Positions 1-6,562 are shown, counted from the first letter of the stretch. The stretch: 7,434 bases of DNA from Candidatus Faecivivens stercorigallinarum (GCA_018715465.1 DVLN01000179.1:1-7434); one strand, 5' to 3'. Made by a program: numbers and translations. The notes: generated by a model from the letters alone, not told the origin.

Positions 1-52
1 CAAGAAAAGGCGGTACGCTACCCCTCCACGGGGCGCATACCGCCTTTTCTTG
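1..52. terminator. Symmetric, probably bidirectional intrinsic terminator
   Basis: A perfect 15-bp inverted repeat (positions 1-15 against 38-52) has a further CCCC/GGGG stem inside it (21-24 against 30-33). Each arm ends in CGCCTTTTCTTG, so transcripts from either side would form a GC-rich stem followed by a T-rich run. On the minus strand it would end transcription through the truncated XRE gene at 251-114. On the plus strand nothing in the window reads into it. Any gene it serves to the left is outside the window. Confidence 0.8.
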
Positions 53-113
53 TTATCCAGCCCTCCGGCTGTATCGGTTGAGCAAAAGTCCGCGTGGGAT
101 TGATGTGGTATCT

Positions 114-251
114 TTAACTTTGGGAAACTCCGGTTTCCCATTTTGAAACAGCCTTATCACTTACACAAAGTTTCTCAGCCAGCTGCTGTTGTGTCAGATG
201 CTTCTTTTCCCGCAACGCTTTGATTGCAGCACCGGTAATGTAATTGTTCAT
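114..251 (-). pseudogene. Truncated XRE (Cro/C1-type) helix-turn-helix regulator remnant
   Basis: This is a 45-codon reading frame from ATG at 251 to TAA at 116-114. The protein has the standard XRE opening: IKALREKKHLTQQQLAEKL followed by VSDKAVSKWETG, which are helices 1-4 of an HTH_3 domain, with the recognition helix near residues 30-39. Relatives usually continue with a segment like PDI.LLEPLA and often a C-terminal domain; here the frame ends five residues after WET. A Shine-Dalgarno sequence (AAAGGAG) lies 11 nt upstream of the ATG, longer than usual. The break falls inside an 8-bp hairpin (121-140). A shift of one base would keep the frame open to about position 54, but that 28-residue tail does not resemble an XRE continuation. 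It may be a decayed gene or a very small DNA-binding protein. I favour a remnant. Confidence 0.6.
121..140. repeat. 8-bp inverted repeat at the end of the XRE remnant
   Basis: TGGGAAAC (121-128) and GTTTCCCA (133-140) are perfect inverted copies around a 4-nt loop. They overlap the last codons of the truncated regulator. No T-run follows directly on either strand, so this is not a convincing terminator. It may mark the point where the gene was broken. Confidence 0.6.
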
Positions 252-390
252 TGCATAAATCTCTCCTTTGCGTATTTTACGATACCATCTTTTCAGGCAA
301 TCGACAACCTACGCATCGTAGAGTATCCGTCAGTCACGGATGAAACGATTTTAGATTCTTAGCACATGGTCAACGGAAGCGTTCTACCGT

Positions 391-418
391 CGCACGACTG
401 TCCACCGGACAGTCGGCG
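391..418. repeat. Strong hairpin with 3-nt loop (9 + 3 bp)
   Basis: CGACTGTCC (395-403) and GGACAGTCG (407-415) form a perfect 9-bp stem around ACC. With one bulged A (394) it extends three more pairs (391-393 against 416-418). No T-run follows on either strand, so it is not a standard terminator. Confidence 0.75.
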
Positions 419-503
419 AAAGACAGCAATCCAAAATTTGTCAGCGCCGTGCCGGCCCACGTAGTTCCAGAGACTGCGTAATCGGTAGTTTACACCTCGC
501 TCA

Positions 504-540
504 GGTATGGGAAAGGGGCATCGAACCCCTTTCCCATATC
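504..540. repeat. 15-pair hairpin with 7-nt loop
   Basis: Positions 506-518 (TATGGGAAAGGGG) are the exact reverse complement of 526-538. One G-U and one G-C pair extend the stem to 504/540. The loop is CATCGAA on the plus strand and TTCGATG on the minus strand. The minus-strand tip superficially resembles a tRNA T-arm, but there is no room for the rest of a tRNA. It is the longest perfect stem in the region. Confidence 0.8.
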
Positions 541-625
541 GAGACCCCCTTGATAGGTTTCTCGAGCTCTCCTGATCTAAGGACGGCAAAAACATAACCG
601 GAAGATAGTGCTTAGTCGTCAGTTC

Positions 626-667
626 CCAGGGCGCTGCCCTGGACCCGCAAGCCTTTGAAAAGGCTTG
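626..667. repeat. Tandem pair of hairpins
   Basis: Two stems stand five bases apart. The first is CCAGGGC/GCCCTGG (626-632 against 636-642, loop GCT). The second is CAAGCCTT/AAGGCTTG (648-655 against 660-667, loop TGAA). Read on the minus strand, the block follows an A-rich stretch and a GTTTAGGT segment. From memory the layout resembles a motif seen repeatedly between genes of gut Clostridia; this was not checked by search. Confidence 0.65.
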
Positions 668-760
668 ACCTAAACTTTTTATCATGACCGACCCCACAGA
701 CTGCGAAACATTACCCCGCCGCTCTGCGCGTCGGTCAAACCACCGGTCAAAAGAAGTACC

Positions 761-1912
761 TTAACCGAGCCTCATTCTAAAATCTTCATAACCAAATTTG
801 CGGATGATTTTCAGGCCGTCTTTTTCGGAATAGGTCGCGAGAATCGGCAGCGGCATCCCATTAAAGGTATTGTTCTTGACAAATGAGTAAATCGCCATAT
901 CGGTAAAAACCAGCATCTCGCCTTTTTGCAGCTGATGGTCAAAGGAATAATCCCCGATAATATCACCTGCAAGGCAGGTCGGGCCGCCGAAGCGATAGGT
1001 GTATTCCTTTTCCCCAGCTTCCCCGCTGCCGATGATATACGGCCGGTAAGGCATTTCCAGCACGTCCGGCATATGGCATGCGGCGGAAACGTCCAAAATG
1101 CCGGCTGTAAGGCCGTTGTGAACGGTATCCAGCAGATGGGCGACAAGGAACCCGGCATTGAGCGCGACCGCTTCACCAGGCTCCAGATAGACCTCAACGC
1201 CATACCTTTCGCGGATACGCCTGACTTCCCGCACCAGCGTTTCGATATCGTAATCCGGGCGGGTGATGTGGTGGCCGCCGCCGAAGTTAAGCCATTTCAT
1301 CCGCGGCAGGTATTCGCCGAACTGCTCCTCAATCGCCGCAAGGGTTGTCACCAGCGCGTCCGCGTTCTGTTCGCACAGTGTATGGAAATGCAGTCCCTCC
1401 AGCCCGTCCAGCAGTTCAGGCCGGAAGTTTTCTTTTGTCACCCCAAGCCTTGAACCGGGCGCGCAGGGATCATAGATTTCATGCCCTTCCTGTGTCGAGC
1501 AGGCGGGATTCAGCCGGATACCGCAGGAAACCCCGTGGCTGAGTGCCTTATCTTTAAAGTGCATCCACTGGTCAAAGGAATTGAAGACCATGTGACCGGC
1601 AATTTTGACCAGTTGGTCCATCTCTGCCTCACCATAGGCCGGTTTAAAGACATGGACTTCCTTACCGGGCATCTCCTCATACCCCAGCCGTGCTTCAAAC
1701 AGTCCTGAAGCGGTCGTACCGGCGAGATATTCCCCGATCAGTGGATAGACCTCCGGCATCGAGAACGCCTTTTGTGCCAGCAGGATTTTACAGCCGGCGC
1801 GCTTCTGGACATCAGCAAGGATCTCAAGGTTTTTTCTGAGCAGGTCGGTATCAATGATATAAGCGGGGCTGTCCAGCTGGGAAAACGCCGCCGGGATGGA
1901 TAAGTTCTGCAT
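761..1912 (-). CDS. nspC: Carboxynorspermidine/carboxyspermidine decarboxylase (CASDC)
   Basis: This is a PLP-dependent fold-III (alanine racemase-type) decarboxylase that removes the carboxylate from carboxyspermidine or carboxynorspermidine, giving spermidine or norspermidine in the cytoplasm. The Schiff-base lysine sits in LAQKAFS (Lys48). The phosphate-binding glycine loop is FGGGHH (210-215), followed by EPGEA (244-248), and the catalytic cysteine segment is GGPTCLAGD (309-317, Cys313). Length is 383 aa, normal for NspC. I start at ATG 1912 because AAGGAG stands 8 nt upstream. The in-frame ATG at 1930 has no ribosome-binding site and its own codons contain that AAGGAG. The gene is last in the operon, 75 nt after CASDH, behind a hairpin. 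No ordinary terminator follows, so transcription may run into the hairpin-rich region. Whether the product is spermidine or norspermidine cannot be told from sequence alone. Confidence 0.93.
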   Translation of the reverse strand: MQNLSIPAAFSQLDSPAYIIDTDLLRKNLEILADVQKRAGCKILLAQKAFSMPEVYPLIGEYLAGTTASGLFEARLGYEEMPGKEVHVFKPAYGEAEMDQLVKIAGHMVFNSFDQWMHFKDKALSHGVSCGIRLNPACSTQEGHEIYDPCAPGSRLGVTKENFRPELLDGLEGLHFHTLCEQNADALVTTLAAIEEQFGEYLPRMKWLNFGGGHHITRPDYDIETLVREVRRIRERYGVEVYLEPGEAVALNAGFLVAHLLDTVHNGLTAGILDVSAACHMPDVLEMPYRPYIIGSGEAGEKEYTYRFGGPTCLAGDIIGDYSFDHQLQKGEMLVFTDMAIYSFVKNNTFNGMPLPILATYSEKDGLKIIRKFGYEDFRMRLG

Positions 1913-1938
1913 CTGCCAATCTCCTTTCATACAAAAGC

Positions 1939-1972
1939 AGGCCGCACCGCCAGTTTGCAGACGATGCGGCCT
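1939..1972 (-). other. Intercistronic hairpin between CASDH and nspC
   Basis: On the minus strand a 13-pair stem (11 Watson-Crick, 2 G-U) with an 8-nt loop TGCAAACT lies 15 nt after the CASDH stop and ends 26 nt before the nspC start. It is followed by GCTTTTGT, so the T-run is only four long. That suggests a partial terminator, an RNA-processing site or 3'-end protection rather than a full stop, since nspC has no clear promoter of its own. It could set a lower level of nspC relative to the genes upstream. Confidence 0.65.
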
Positions 1973-1987
1973 TGGTGTTCAGCTTAG

Positions 1988-3247
1988 TTAGTCAACCAGC
2001 GTGGGGTTGAAGTCTTCCTGCCAGGGCAAGCCCCATTTGTTCAGCTCTTCCATAAAGGGATCGGGGTCGAACTCCTCAGCGGTATAGACGCCGGGTTTGT
2101 TCCATTTTCCGGTCAGCAGCATCGAAGCGCCGATCATTGCCGGAACGCCGGTGGTATAGCTGATCGCCTGGGAACCGACCTCGCGGTAGCATTCCTGATG
2201 GTCACAGATGTTGTAGAGGTAGTAGGTCTTCTCCTTACCGTCCTTTTTGCCGGTGAAGATGCAGCCGATGTTGGTCTTGCCGACGGTGCGCGGGCCGAGG
2301 GTCGCGGGGTCGGGCAGCAAAGCCTTCAAAAACTGAATCGGTACGATCTCCTTGCCCTCAAACATAATCGGGGTGGTCGACAGCATGCCGACATTTTCCA
2401 GACACTTCATATGGGTCAGGTAGGACTGGCCGAAGGTCATAAAGAAGCGGATACGGGATACTTCAGGGATATTCTTTGCCAGCGACTCGATTTCCTCGTG
2501 GTGCAGCAGGTACATATCCTTCTGGCCGACGTCCTTAAAGTTGTATTCCCGTTTGATGCTCATAGCGGGGATTTCGACCCAGTGGCCGTTCTCCCAGTAG
2601 GAGCCGGGTGCGGAAACTTCGCGGAGGTTGATTTCGGGGTTAAAGTTGGTGGCAAAGGGGTAGCCATGGTCGCCGCCGTTGCAGTCGAGGATGTCGATGG
2701 TGTCAATGGTATCGAACTGATGCTTTTTAGCATAGGCGCAGAATACCTGGGTGACACCGGGGTCAAAGCCGCTGCCCAGCAGTGCGGTCAGGCCCTTTTC
2801 TTTGAATTTGTCCATATAGGCCCACTGCCAGGAATAATCGAAGTATGCTGAGAAGCCTTCTTCCTTGCAGCGTTTTTCATAGATAGCCCGCCATTCCGGG
2901 TCGTCGGTATCTTCCGGCTCATAGTTGGCGGTATCCATATAGTTGACACCGCATGCGAGGCAGGCGTCCATAATCGCCAGATCCTGATACGGCAGCGCGA
3001 TATTCATAACCAGATCGGGGTTATAGGAGCGGATCAGCGCGCAGAGTGCGTCAAAATCCATCGCGTCGACCTGAGCGGTGGTGATGACCGTTTTGGTCTT
3101 GCCGCGCAGCTGGTCAGCGAGCGCGTCACAGCGGGACTTGGTACGGGAAGCGATGCAGATTTCAGTGAAGACATCGCTGTTCTGGCAGCATTTGTGGACG
3201 ACAACGCCGGCAACGCCGCCAGCGCCAATAATCAGAGCTCTTGACAT
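1988..3247 (-). CDS. Carboxynorspermidine/carboxyspermidine dehydrogenase (CASDH), saccharopine dehydrogenase family
   Basis: The enzyme condenses a diamine (putrescine or 1,3-diaminopropane) with L-aspartate semialdehyde and reduces the imine with NADPH, giving carboxyspermidine or carboxynorspermidine for NspC. The N-terminus is a Rossmann nucleotide-binding motif (IIGAGGVAG, residues 6-14), followed by an SRTKSR stretch (34-39) where NADP(H) specificity is set. GSGFDPGVTQ (158-167) and a C-terminal block with TTGVPAMIGASMLLTGKW match the LYS9/CASDH family. At 419 aa the length fits CASDH. The assignment as CASDH rather than a lysine-pathway saccharopine dehydrogenase rests mainly on the nspC partner immediately downstream. 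The ATG at 3247 is preceded by AAAGGA at 13 nt, a long spacing; no upstream in-frame ATG, GTG or TTG is available. The gap from speE is 55 nt with no convincing promoter. Confidence 0.9.
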   Translation of the reverse strand: MSRALIIGAGGVAGVVVHKCCQNSDVFTEICIASRTKSRCDALADQLRGKTKTVITTAQVDAMDFDALCALIRSYNPDLVMNIALPYQDLAIMDACLACGVNYMDTANYEPEDTDDPEWRAIYEKRCKEEGFSAYFDYSWQWAYMDKFKEKGLTALLGSGFDPGVTQVFCAYAKKHQFDTIDTIDILDCNGGDHGYPFATNFNPEINLREVSAPGSYWENGHWVEIPAMSIKREYNFKDVGQKDMYLLHHEEIESLAKNIPEVSRIRFFMTFGQSYLTHMKCLENVGMLSTTPIMFEGKEIVPIQFLKALLPDPATLGPRTVGKTNIGCIFTGKKDGKEKTYYLYNICDHQECYREVGSQAISYTTGVPAMIGASMLLTGKWNKPGVYTAEEFDPDPFMEELNKWGLPWQEDFNPTLVD

Positions 3248-3302
3248 AATTTCAGTTCCATCCTTTCCAGATTCAGACTTGATATAATTGAGAAAAGCAA
3301 AA

Positions 3303-4175
3303 TTATTCTTTGCCGGAAAGCAGATCTTTTACATAATTCGGCAGCGCGAAGCTCCCCTTGTGCAGCGCGGTATTGTAATACCGTGTCTTCAGGCCAAGGC
3401 TGTTCCAGTGCTCCTCATCAAACACACAGGGGTCGCATTCCGTATTTTTGGACGCAAACCCAAACAGCCAGTGTCCCGACGGATAGGTCGGGATATGCAC
3501 CTGATAGACCTTTGCCGTTGGGAAGACAGCAGACAGCTGACGGTGTGCCCGCTGCATCGCGAGAGCGTCCCCGCGGTAATAAGGGCTTTCATGCTGGTTG
3601 ATCAGGATGCCGTTTTCGGTCAGTGCGCCGTAGCAGTTGCCGTAAAACTCGCGGGTGAACAGCCCTTCTCCCGGCCCGAACGGGTCGGTCGAGTCGACAA
3701 TGATCAGGTCATAGGCGTTCTTTTGCCTCCGGACAAACTTAAGTCCGTCGGCGATATGCAGTTCCACCCGGATATCGTCCAGCCTGGACGCCGTCTGGGG
3801 AAGGAACCGACGGCATGCCTCAATGACCTCCCGGTCAATCTCACACATATCAATCGACTCGATCGTATCGTATTGCAGCAGTTCCCGGACGCATCCGCCG
3901 TCCCCGCCGCCGATGACCAGTACCCGTTTGATATCCGGGTGGACTGCCATTGCCGGATGAACGATCATCTCGTGATAGATAAACTCATCCTTTTCGGTCA
4001 GCATGACACAGCCGTCCAGCACCAGCACCCGTCCAAATTCGGGGGTGTCGTACAGGTCAATCTGCTGAAAACGGCTCTTGTGGGTGTACACCTGTGCGTC
4101 AATCCGTATCGAAAAGCGTGCGCCATCCGAATAATTCTCGGTAAACCAGAGTTCCTTTGCCTGCAATCCCATCAT
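3303..4175 (-). CDS. speE: Spermidine synthase-family aminopropyltransferase
   Basis: The enzyme transfers the aminopropyl group of decarboxylated AdoMet (made by SpeD) to an amine, releasing methylthioadenosine. The N-terminal beta domain begins ELWFTENYSDG. YHEM (67-70) and the Rossmann motif VIGGGDGG (87-94) form the dcAdoMet site. DSTDPFGPGEGLF (161-173) carries the catalytic Asp161 and the gatekeeping loop. QHESPYY (194-200) and PTYPSGHW complete the active-site signature. Length, 290 aa, is typical. Putrescine is the usual acceptor, but agmatine, spermidine or other amines cannot be excluded from sequence. ATG codons at 4175 and 4172 are both possible: AAAGG abuts the first and lies 3 nt before the second. 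The gene follows the decarboxylase by 25 nt. It sits in one operon with the competing CASDH/CASDC route, which raises the question of its true acceptor. Confidence 0.93.
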   Translation of the reverse strand: MMGLQAKELWFTENYSDGARFSIRIDAQVYTHKSRFQQIDLYDTPEFGRVLVLDGCVMLTEKDEFIYHEMIVHPAMAVHPDIKRVLVIGGGDGGCVRELLQYDTIESIDMCEIDREVIEACRRFLPQTASRLDDIRVELHIADGLKFVRRQKNAYDLIIVDSTDPFGPGEGLFTREFYGNCYGALTENGILINQHESPYYRGDALAMQRAHRQLSAVFPTAKVYQVHIPTYPSGHWLFGFASKNTECDPCVFDEEHWNSLGLKTRYYNTALHKGSFALPNYVKDLLSGKE

Positions 4176-4200
4176 CCTTTCTATCTCTTTCCAAACGGGT

Positions 4201-5649
4201 TCAGCGGACCACGTTGATTCGGCTGATATTCATATCTTCCGTACCGGTCATGAAGCAGCCTTTTTCCTTTGCATAGGCGATATACCGCAAAATCTCATCG
4301 GTAATCCGTTCGCCGGGTGCCAGAATCGGGATACCAGGCGGGTAGCACATGACCGACTCGGTCGAAATGCGTCCGGCGCTCTCCTCGATCGGAAGTGAGA
4401 CTTTCTCACTGTAAAAAGCAGCCTGGGGGGTCATTTCCACCAGCGGGTTGATATATTCATGGTCGAGCATGCCGGTCAGGTCACCGGAGTACAGCCGTTT
4501 GATCTCAGACAGTGCCGAGATCAGCCGTTCGATCTCGAGATCGCGGTCGCCCGCAGTGACGATTGCAAGGAAGTTGCCGATATCGCCGAACTCCAGCTGG
4601 ATATCATACTCATCCCGCAGCAGGTCATAGACCTCGACGCCGGCCAGCCCGATATCGCGGGTATGTACCGACAGCTTGGTGGTATCGAAGGCACAGCAGT
4701 ATTCCCCGTCGACAATCTCGCTGCCGAAGGCGTAATACCCGCCCAGTGCGTTGATTTCTTCCCTTGCATAGTCCGCCTGTTCGATGGTTCTTTCCATCAT
4801 GGCTTTGCCGTTGAGAGCAAGGTTGCGCCGCGCCATATCCAGCGAGCAGAGCAGCAGATAAGACCCGGAAGTGGTCTGGGTCAGGTTGATGATCTGACGG
4901 ACATATCCCGGGTTGACGCCTTTTCCGCAGAGCAGGAAGGCCGACTGGGTAAAGCTGCCGCCGGTCTTGTGCATCGAGCAGGCGGCCATATCCGCCCCCA
5001 GCTGCATCCCGCCGGGCGGAAGCAGGTCACTGAAATAAAAATGGGTCCCGTGTGCCTCATCGCAGAGCACCAGCATTCCGTGTTCATGGGCAATTTTGAT
5101 GATCTCCGGCAGATCGGAGCAAACCCCGTAATAGGTCGGGTTGTTGACCAAAACAGCCTTTGCATCGGGGTTCTGTTCAATTGCCTTTTTGACCCCTTCG
5201 ACCGACATTCCAAGCGGAATTCCGAGCCGGCGGTTGACACCGGGGTCGACATAGACCGGCACTGCGCCGCAGATGACCAGCGCGTTAATTGCACTGCGAT
5301 GGACATTGCGGGGCATGATGATCTTCTCGCCCGCCTTGCAGGCGGTCATGACCATTGCCTCCACGCAGGAACTCGCCCCGCCGACCATCAGAAAGGCGTA
5401 ATCTGCGCCAAAAGCGTCGGCTGCGAGCTCCTCTGCCTCCCGAATCACCGAAACAGGGTGACAGAGGTTGTCCAGTGCCTTCATCGAATTCATATCCGAG
5501 CGGATGCAGTCGCTGCCAAAGAAGTCACGCAGCGCCTTGTTGCCCCGTCCGCCCTTATGCCCCGGCACGTCAAAATGCACCATGCCGGAATCCCGGACCC
5601 GTTTGAGGGCGTCACAGACCGGGACTTTTGTCTGATCCAATCTATACAA
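4201..5649 (-). CDS. speA: Short-form Orn/Lys/Arg decarboxylase (arginine decarboxylase-like), PLP fold I
   Basis: A PLP-dependent decarboxylase of basic amino acids that supplies agmatine, putrescine or cadaverine to the pathway. The N-terminal FDVPGHKGG (26-34) and DNLCHP (60-65) are family hallmarks. DEAHG (197-201) contacts PLP, and SMHKTGGSFTQS (225-236) holds the Schiff-base Lys228. The C-terminal block has MCYPPGIPILAPGE. At 482 aa it matches the compact Bacillus SpeA/YaaO type and lacks the N-terminal wing domain of the roughly 700-aa inducible proteobacterial enzymes. Arginine is the conventional guess, but substrate is not settled by these motifs, and no agmatine-processing gene is nearby. 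The start is odd: TTG at 5649, with a strong GGAGGT 13 nt upstream and an in-frame TGA three codons before it. The first residues before the conserved TKVPVCDAL are not critical. The gap from speD is 35 nt. Confidence 0.9.
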   Translation of the reverse strand: MYRLDQTKVPVCDALKRVRDSGMVHFDVPGHKGGRGNKALRDFFGSDCIRSDMNSMKALDNLCHPVSVIREAEELAADAFGADYAFLMVGGASSCVEAMVMTACKAGEKIIMPRNVHRSAINALVICGAVPVYVDPGVNRRLGIPLGMSVEGVKKAIEQNPDAKAVLVNNPTYYGVCSDLPEIIKIAHEHGMLVLCDEAHGTHFYFSDLLPPGGMQLGADMAACSMHKTGGSFTQSAFLLCGKGVNPGYVRQIINLTQTTSGSYLLLCSLDMARRNLALNGKAMMERTIEQADYAREEINALGGYYAFGSEIVDGEYCCAFDTTKLSVHTRDIGLAGVEVYDLLRDEYDIQLEFGDIGNFLAIVTAGDRDLEIERLISALSEIKRLYSGDLTGMLDHEYINPLVEMTPQAAFYSEKVSLPIEESAGRISTESVMCYPPGIPILAPGERITDEILRYIAYAKEKGCFMTGTEDMNISRINVVR

Positions 5650-5662
5650 TTTCTTTCAATTG

Positions 5663-5668
5663 ACCTCC
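5663..5668 (-). promoter_or_regulatory. Strong Shine-Dalgarno with unusually long spacing to the decarboxylase start
   Basis: GGAGGT on the minus strand is the best ribosome-binding site in the operon, yet the only in-frame start after the TGA is TTG at 5649, 13 nt away. Another TTG, only 3 nt after GGAGGT, is out of frame and would encode just five codons (ending in TAG at about 5644-5642) across the true start. Inefficient or regulated initiation is possible. Confidence 0.6.
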
Positions 5669-5684
5669 AAAACAGCATTATTGA

Positions 5685-6479
5685 TTATTCATAGATATTC
5701 TGACCGCTGAAAATTTCAATCATCTCCCGCCGCAGCAGACTGGTAATATCCAGCCGGGTGGAGGGCGGCAGCTCATAGACATCCTGATTAAAAAGATAGT
5801 TCTGCAGCTGAATATCCTTAATCAGCATTCGAGTATGGAACATATTCGACTGATAGACATTGACGTCATAGGCATCATATCTGGTCAGTGTTTTGCGGTC
5901 GATGAAATCCTGAATCGAAGTGATATCATGGTCAATAAAATACTTCTTTCCATGGACATCGCGGGTAAATCCGCGCACGCGGTAGTCAATCGTAATAATA
6001 TCCGAGTCAAATGACCCGATCAGGTAATCCAGCACGCTCAGCGGCGAAATCATCCCGCAGGTCGCGACGTCGATATCCACCCGGAAGGTCGAGACGCAGT
6101 TGTTGGGATGGTGTTCTGGAAAGGTATGGACTGTCACATGGCTTTTATCCAGGTGGGCATGGACCATCTGGCCCTGGTTGCAGGACGGGTCGATATCAAC
6201 CCCTTCGAGATCCTTCTCGGCAATCAGCACATTGACCGACGCGCCCTGCGGGGCGTAATCCTGTTTGGAGATATTGAGTATCTTGGCACCGATCATCTGA
6301 GTGACATCGCACAGGATCTTGGTCAGTCGTTCGGAGTTGTACTGTTCATCAATATAAGCGATGTAGTCGGTCTGCTCCCGTTCCGTCTTTGCATAGCAGA
6401 CATCGTAAATATTAAAGCTCAGGGTTTTGGTCAGATTGTTAAAGCCATACAGCGTCAGCTTCTTTTCCAAACCGTTCAT
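5685..6479 (-). CDS. speD: S-adenosylmethionine decarboxylase proenzyme (E. coli-type)
   Basis: A pyruvoyl-dependent enzyme that decarboxylates AdoMet to the aminopropyl donor used by SpeE. The proenzyme cuts itself before a serine that becomes the pyruvoyl group; the site is AHLDKSHVTVHTFPE, with cleavage between Lys112 and Ser113. STFRVDIDVATCGMISP carries the conserved cysteine Cys141. GFNNLTK near the N-terminus, DIITIDYRVRGFTRD and KYFIDHDI match E. coli SpeD almost word for word. At 264 aa it has E. coli SpeD's length and is about twice that of Bacillus-type enzymes. The start is ATG 6479, with AAAGG 5 nt before it; the in-frame GTG at 6482 would leave only 2 nt. It is the first gene of the operon, about 48 nt after the predicted transcription start. 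The conserved cleavage site and cysteine argue for true AdoMet decarboxylase activity. Confidence 0.96.
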   Translation of the reverse strand: MNGLEKKLTLYGFNNLTKTLSFNIYDVCYAKTEREQTDYIAYIDEQYNSERLTKILCDVTQMIGAKILNISKQDYAPQGASVNVLIAEKDLEGVDIDPSCNQGQMVHAHLDKSHVTVHTFPEHHPNNCVSTFRVDIDVATCGMISPLSVLDYLIGSFDSDIITIDYRVRGFTRDVHGKKYFIDHDITSIQDFIDRKTLTRYDAYDVNVYQSNMFHTRMLIKDIQLQNYLFNQDVYELPPSTRLDITSLLRREMIEIFSGQNIYE

Positions 6480-6533
6480 CACAGCCTTTCAGGTTCTTGT
6501 ATGCCGGAGAAACCGAATCATACAGATACTTAT

Positions 6534-6562
6534 AAAATACAGCAAAATCAGGAAAAAATCAA
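6534..6562 (-). promoter_or_regulatory. Predicted sigma-A promoter of the polyamine operon
   Basis: On the minus strand TTGATT (6562-6557) is followed by exactly 17 nt and TATTTT (6539-6534). Transcription would start near 6527, leaving a leader of about 48 nt. The leader can form a weak hairpin (GTATG with CATAC, CGG with CCG) just before the AAAGG of speD. It is the only good promoter seen upstream of the five genes. Confidence 0.7.

Larger units (their letters stand above)
252..760. other. Gene-free, hairpin-rich intergenic region
   Basis: No credible protein gene lies between the XRE remnant and the end of nspC. The stretch is instead packed with short inverted repeats: 309-321 (5 bp, loop CAT), 325-341 (6 bp), 391-418, 504-540, 540-564 (CGAGA/TCTCG), 626-642, 648-667 and a wider 7-bp pair 686-692/730-736. 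The minus-strand segment next to the XRE start carries promoter-like hexamers (TTGTCG, 17 nt, TATCGT). The series of stems suggests a structured RNA or a dispersed intergenic repeat rather than random spacer. I do not recognise it as a named RNA family, tRNA or rRNA. The open frame across 697-359 on the minus strand reads through these palindromes and looks non-coding. Confidence 0.6.

Noticed and set aside
504..540. tRNA T-arm-like sequence (GGGG-TTCGATG-CCCC on the minus strand)
   Set aside because: The arms continue directly as one long hairpin. There is no acceptor, D or anticodon arm in the right place.
359..697. 112-codon minus-strand open frame in the left intergenic region
   Set aside because: It runs straight through four palindromes, has no recognisable domain and an odd mix of residues. 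It is best seen as chance translation of repeat DNA.
2198..2851. Plus-strand open frame (217 codons) opposite CASDH
   Set aside because: It is an antisense shadow of a well-supported gene, with low-complexity valine/alanine-rich content and no domain.
3297..3313. Small stem (GCAAA/TTTGC) followed by TTTTCTC just after speE
   Set aside because: Only five A/T-rich pairs and a broken T-run, too weak for a terminator in the middle of an operon.
3288..4217. Plus-strand open frame (309 codons) opposite speE
   Set aside because: It mirrors speE almost exactly and shows no independent motifs or convincing start site.
4459..5694. Long plus-strand open frame (411 codons) opposite the decarboxylase
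   Set aside because: It lies antisense to a gene with all family motifs. The translation has no domain signature and arises from the codon bias of the true gene.
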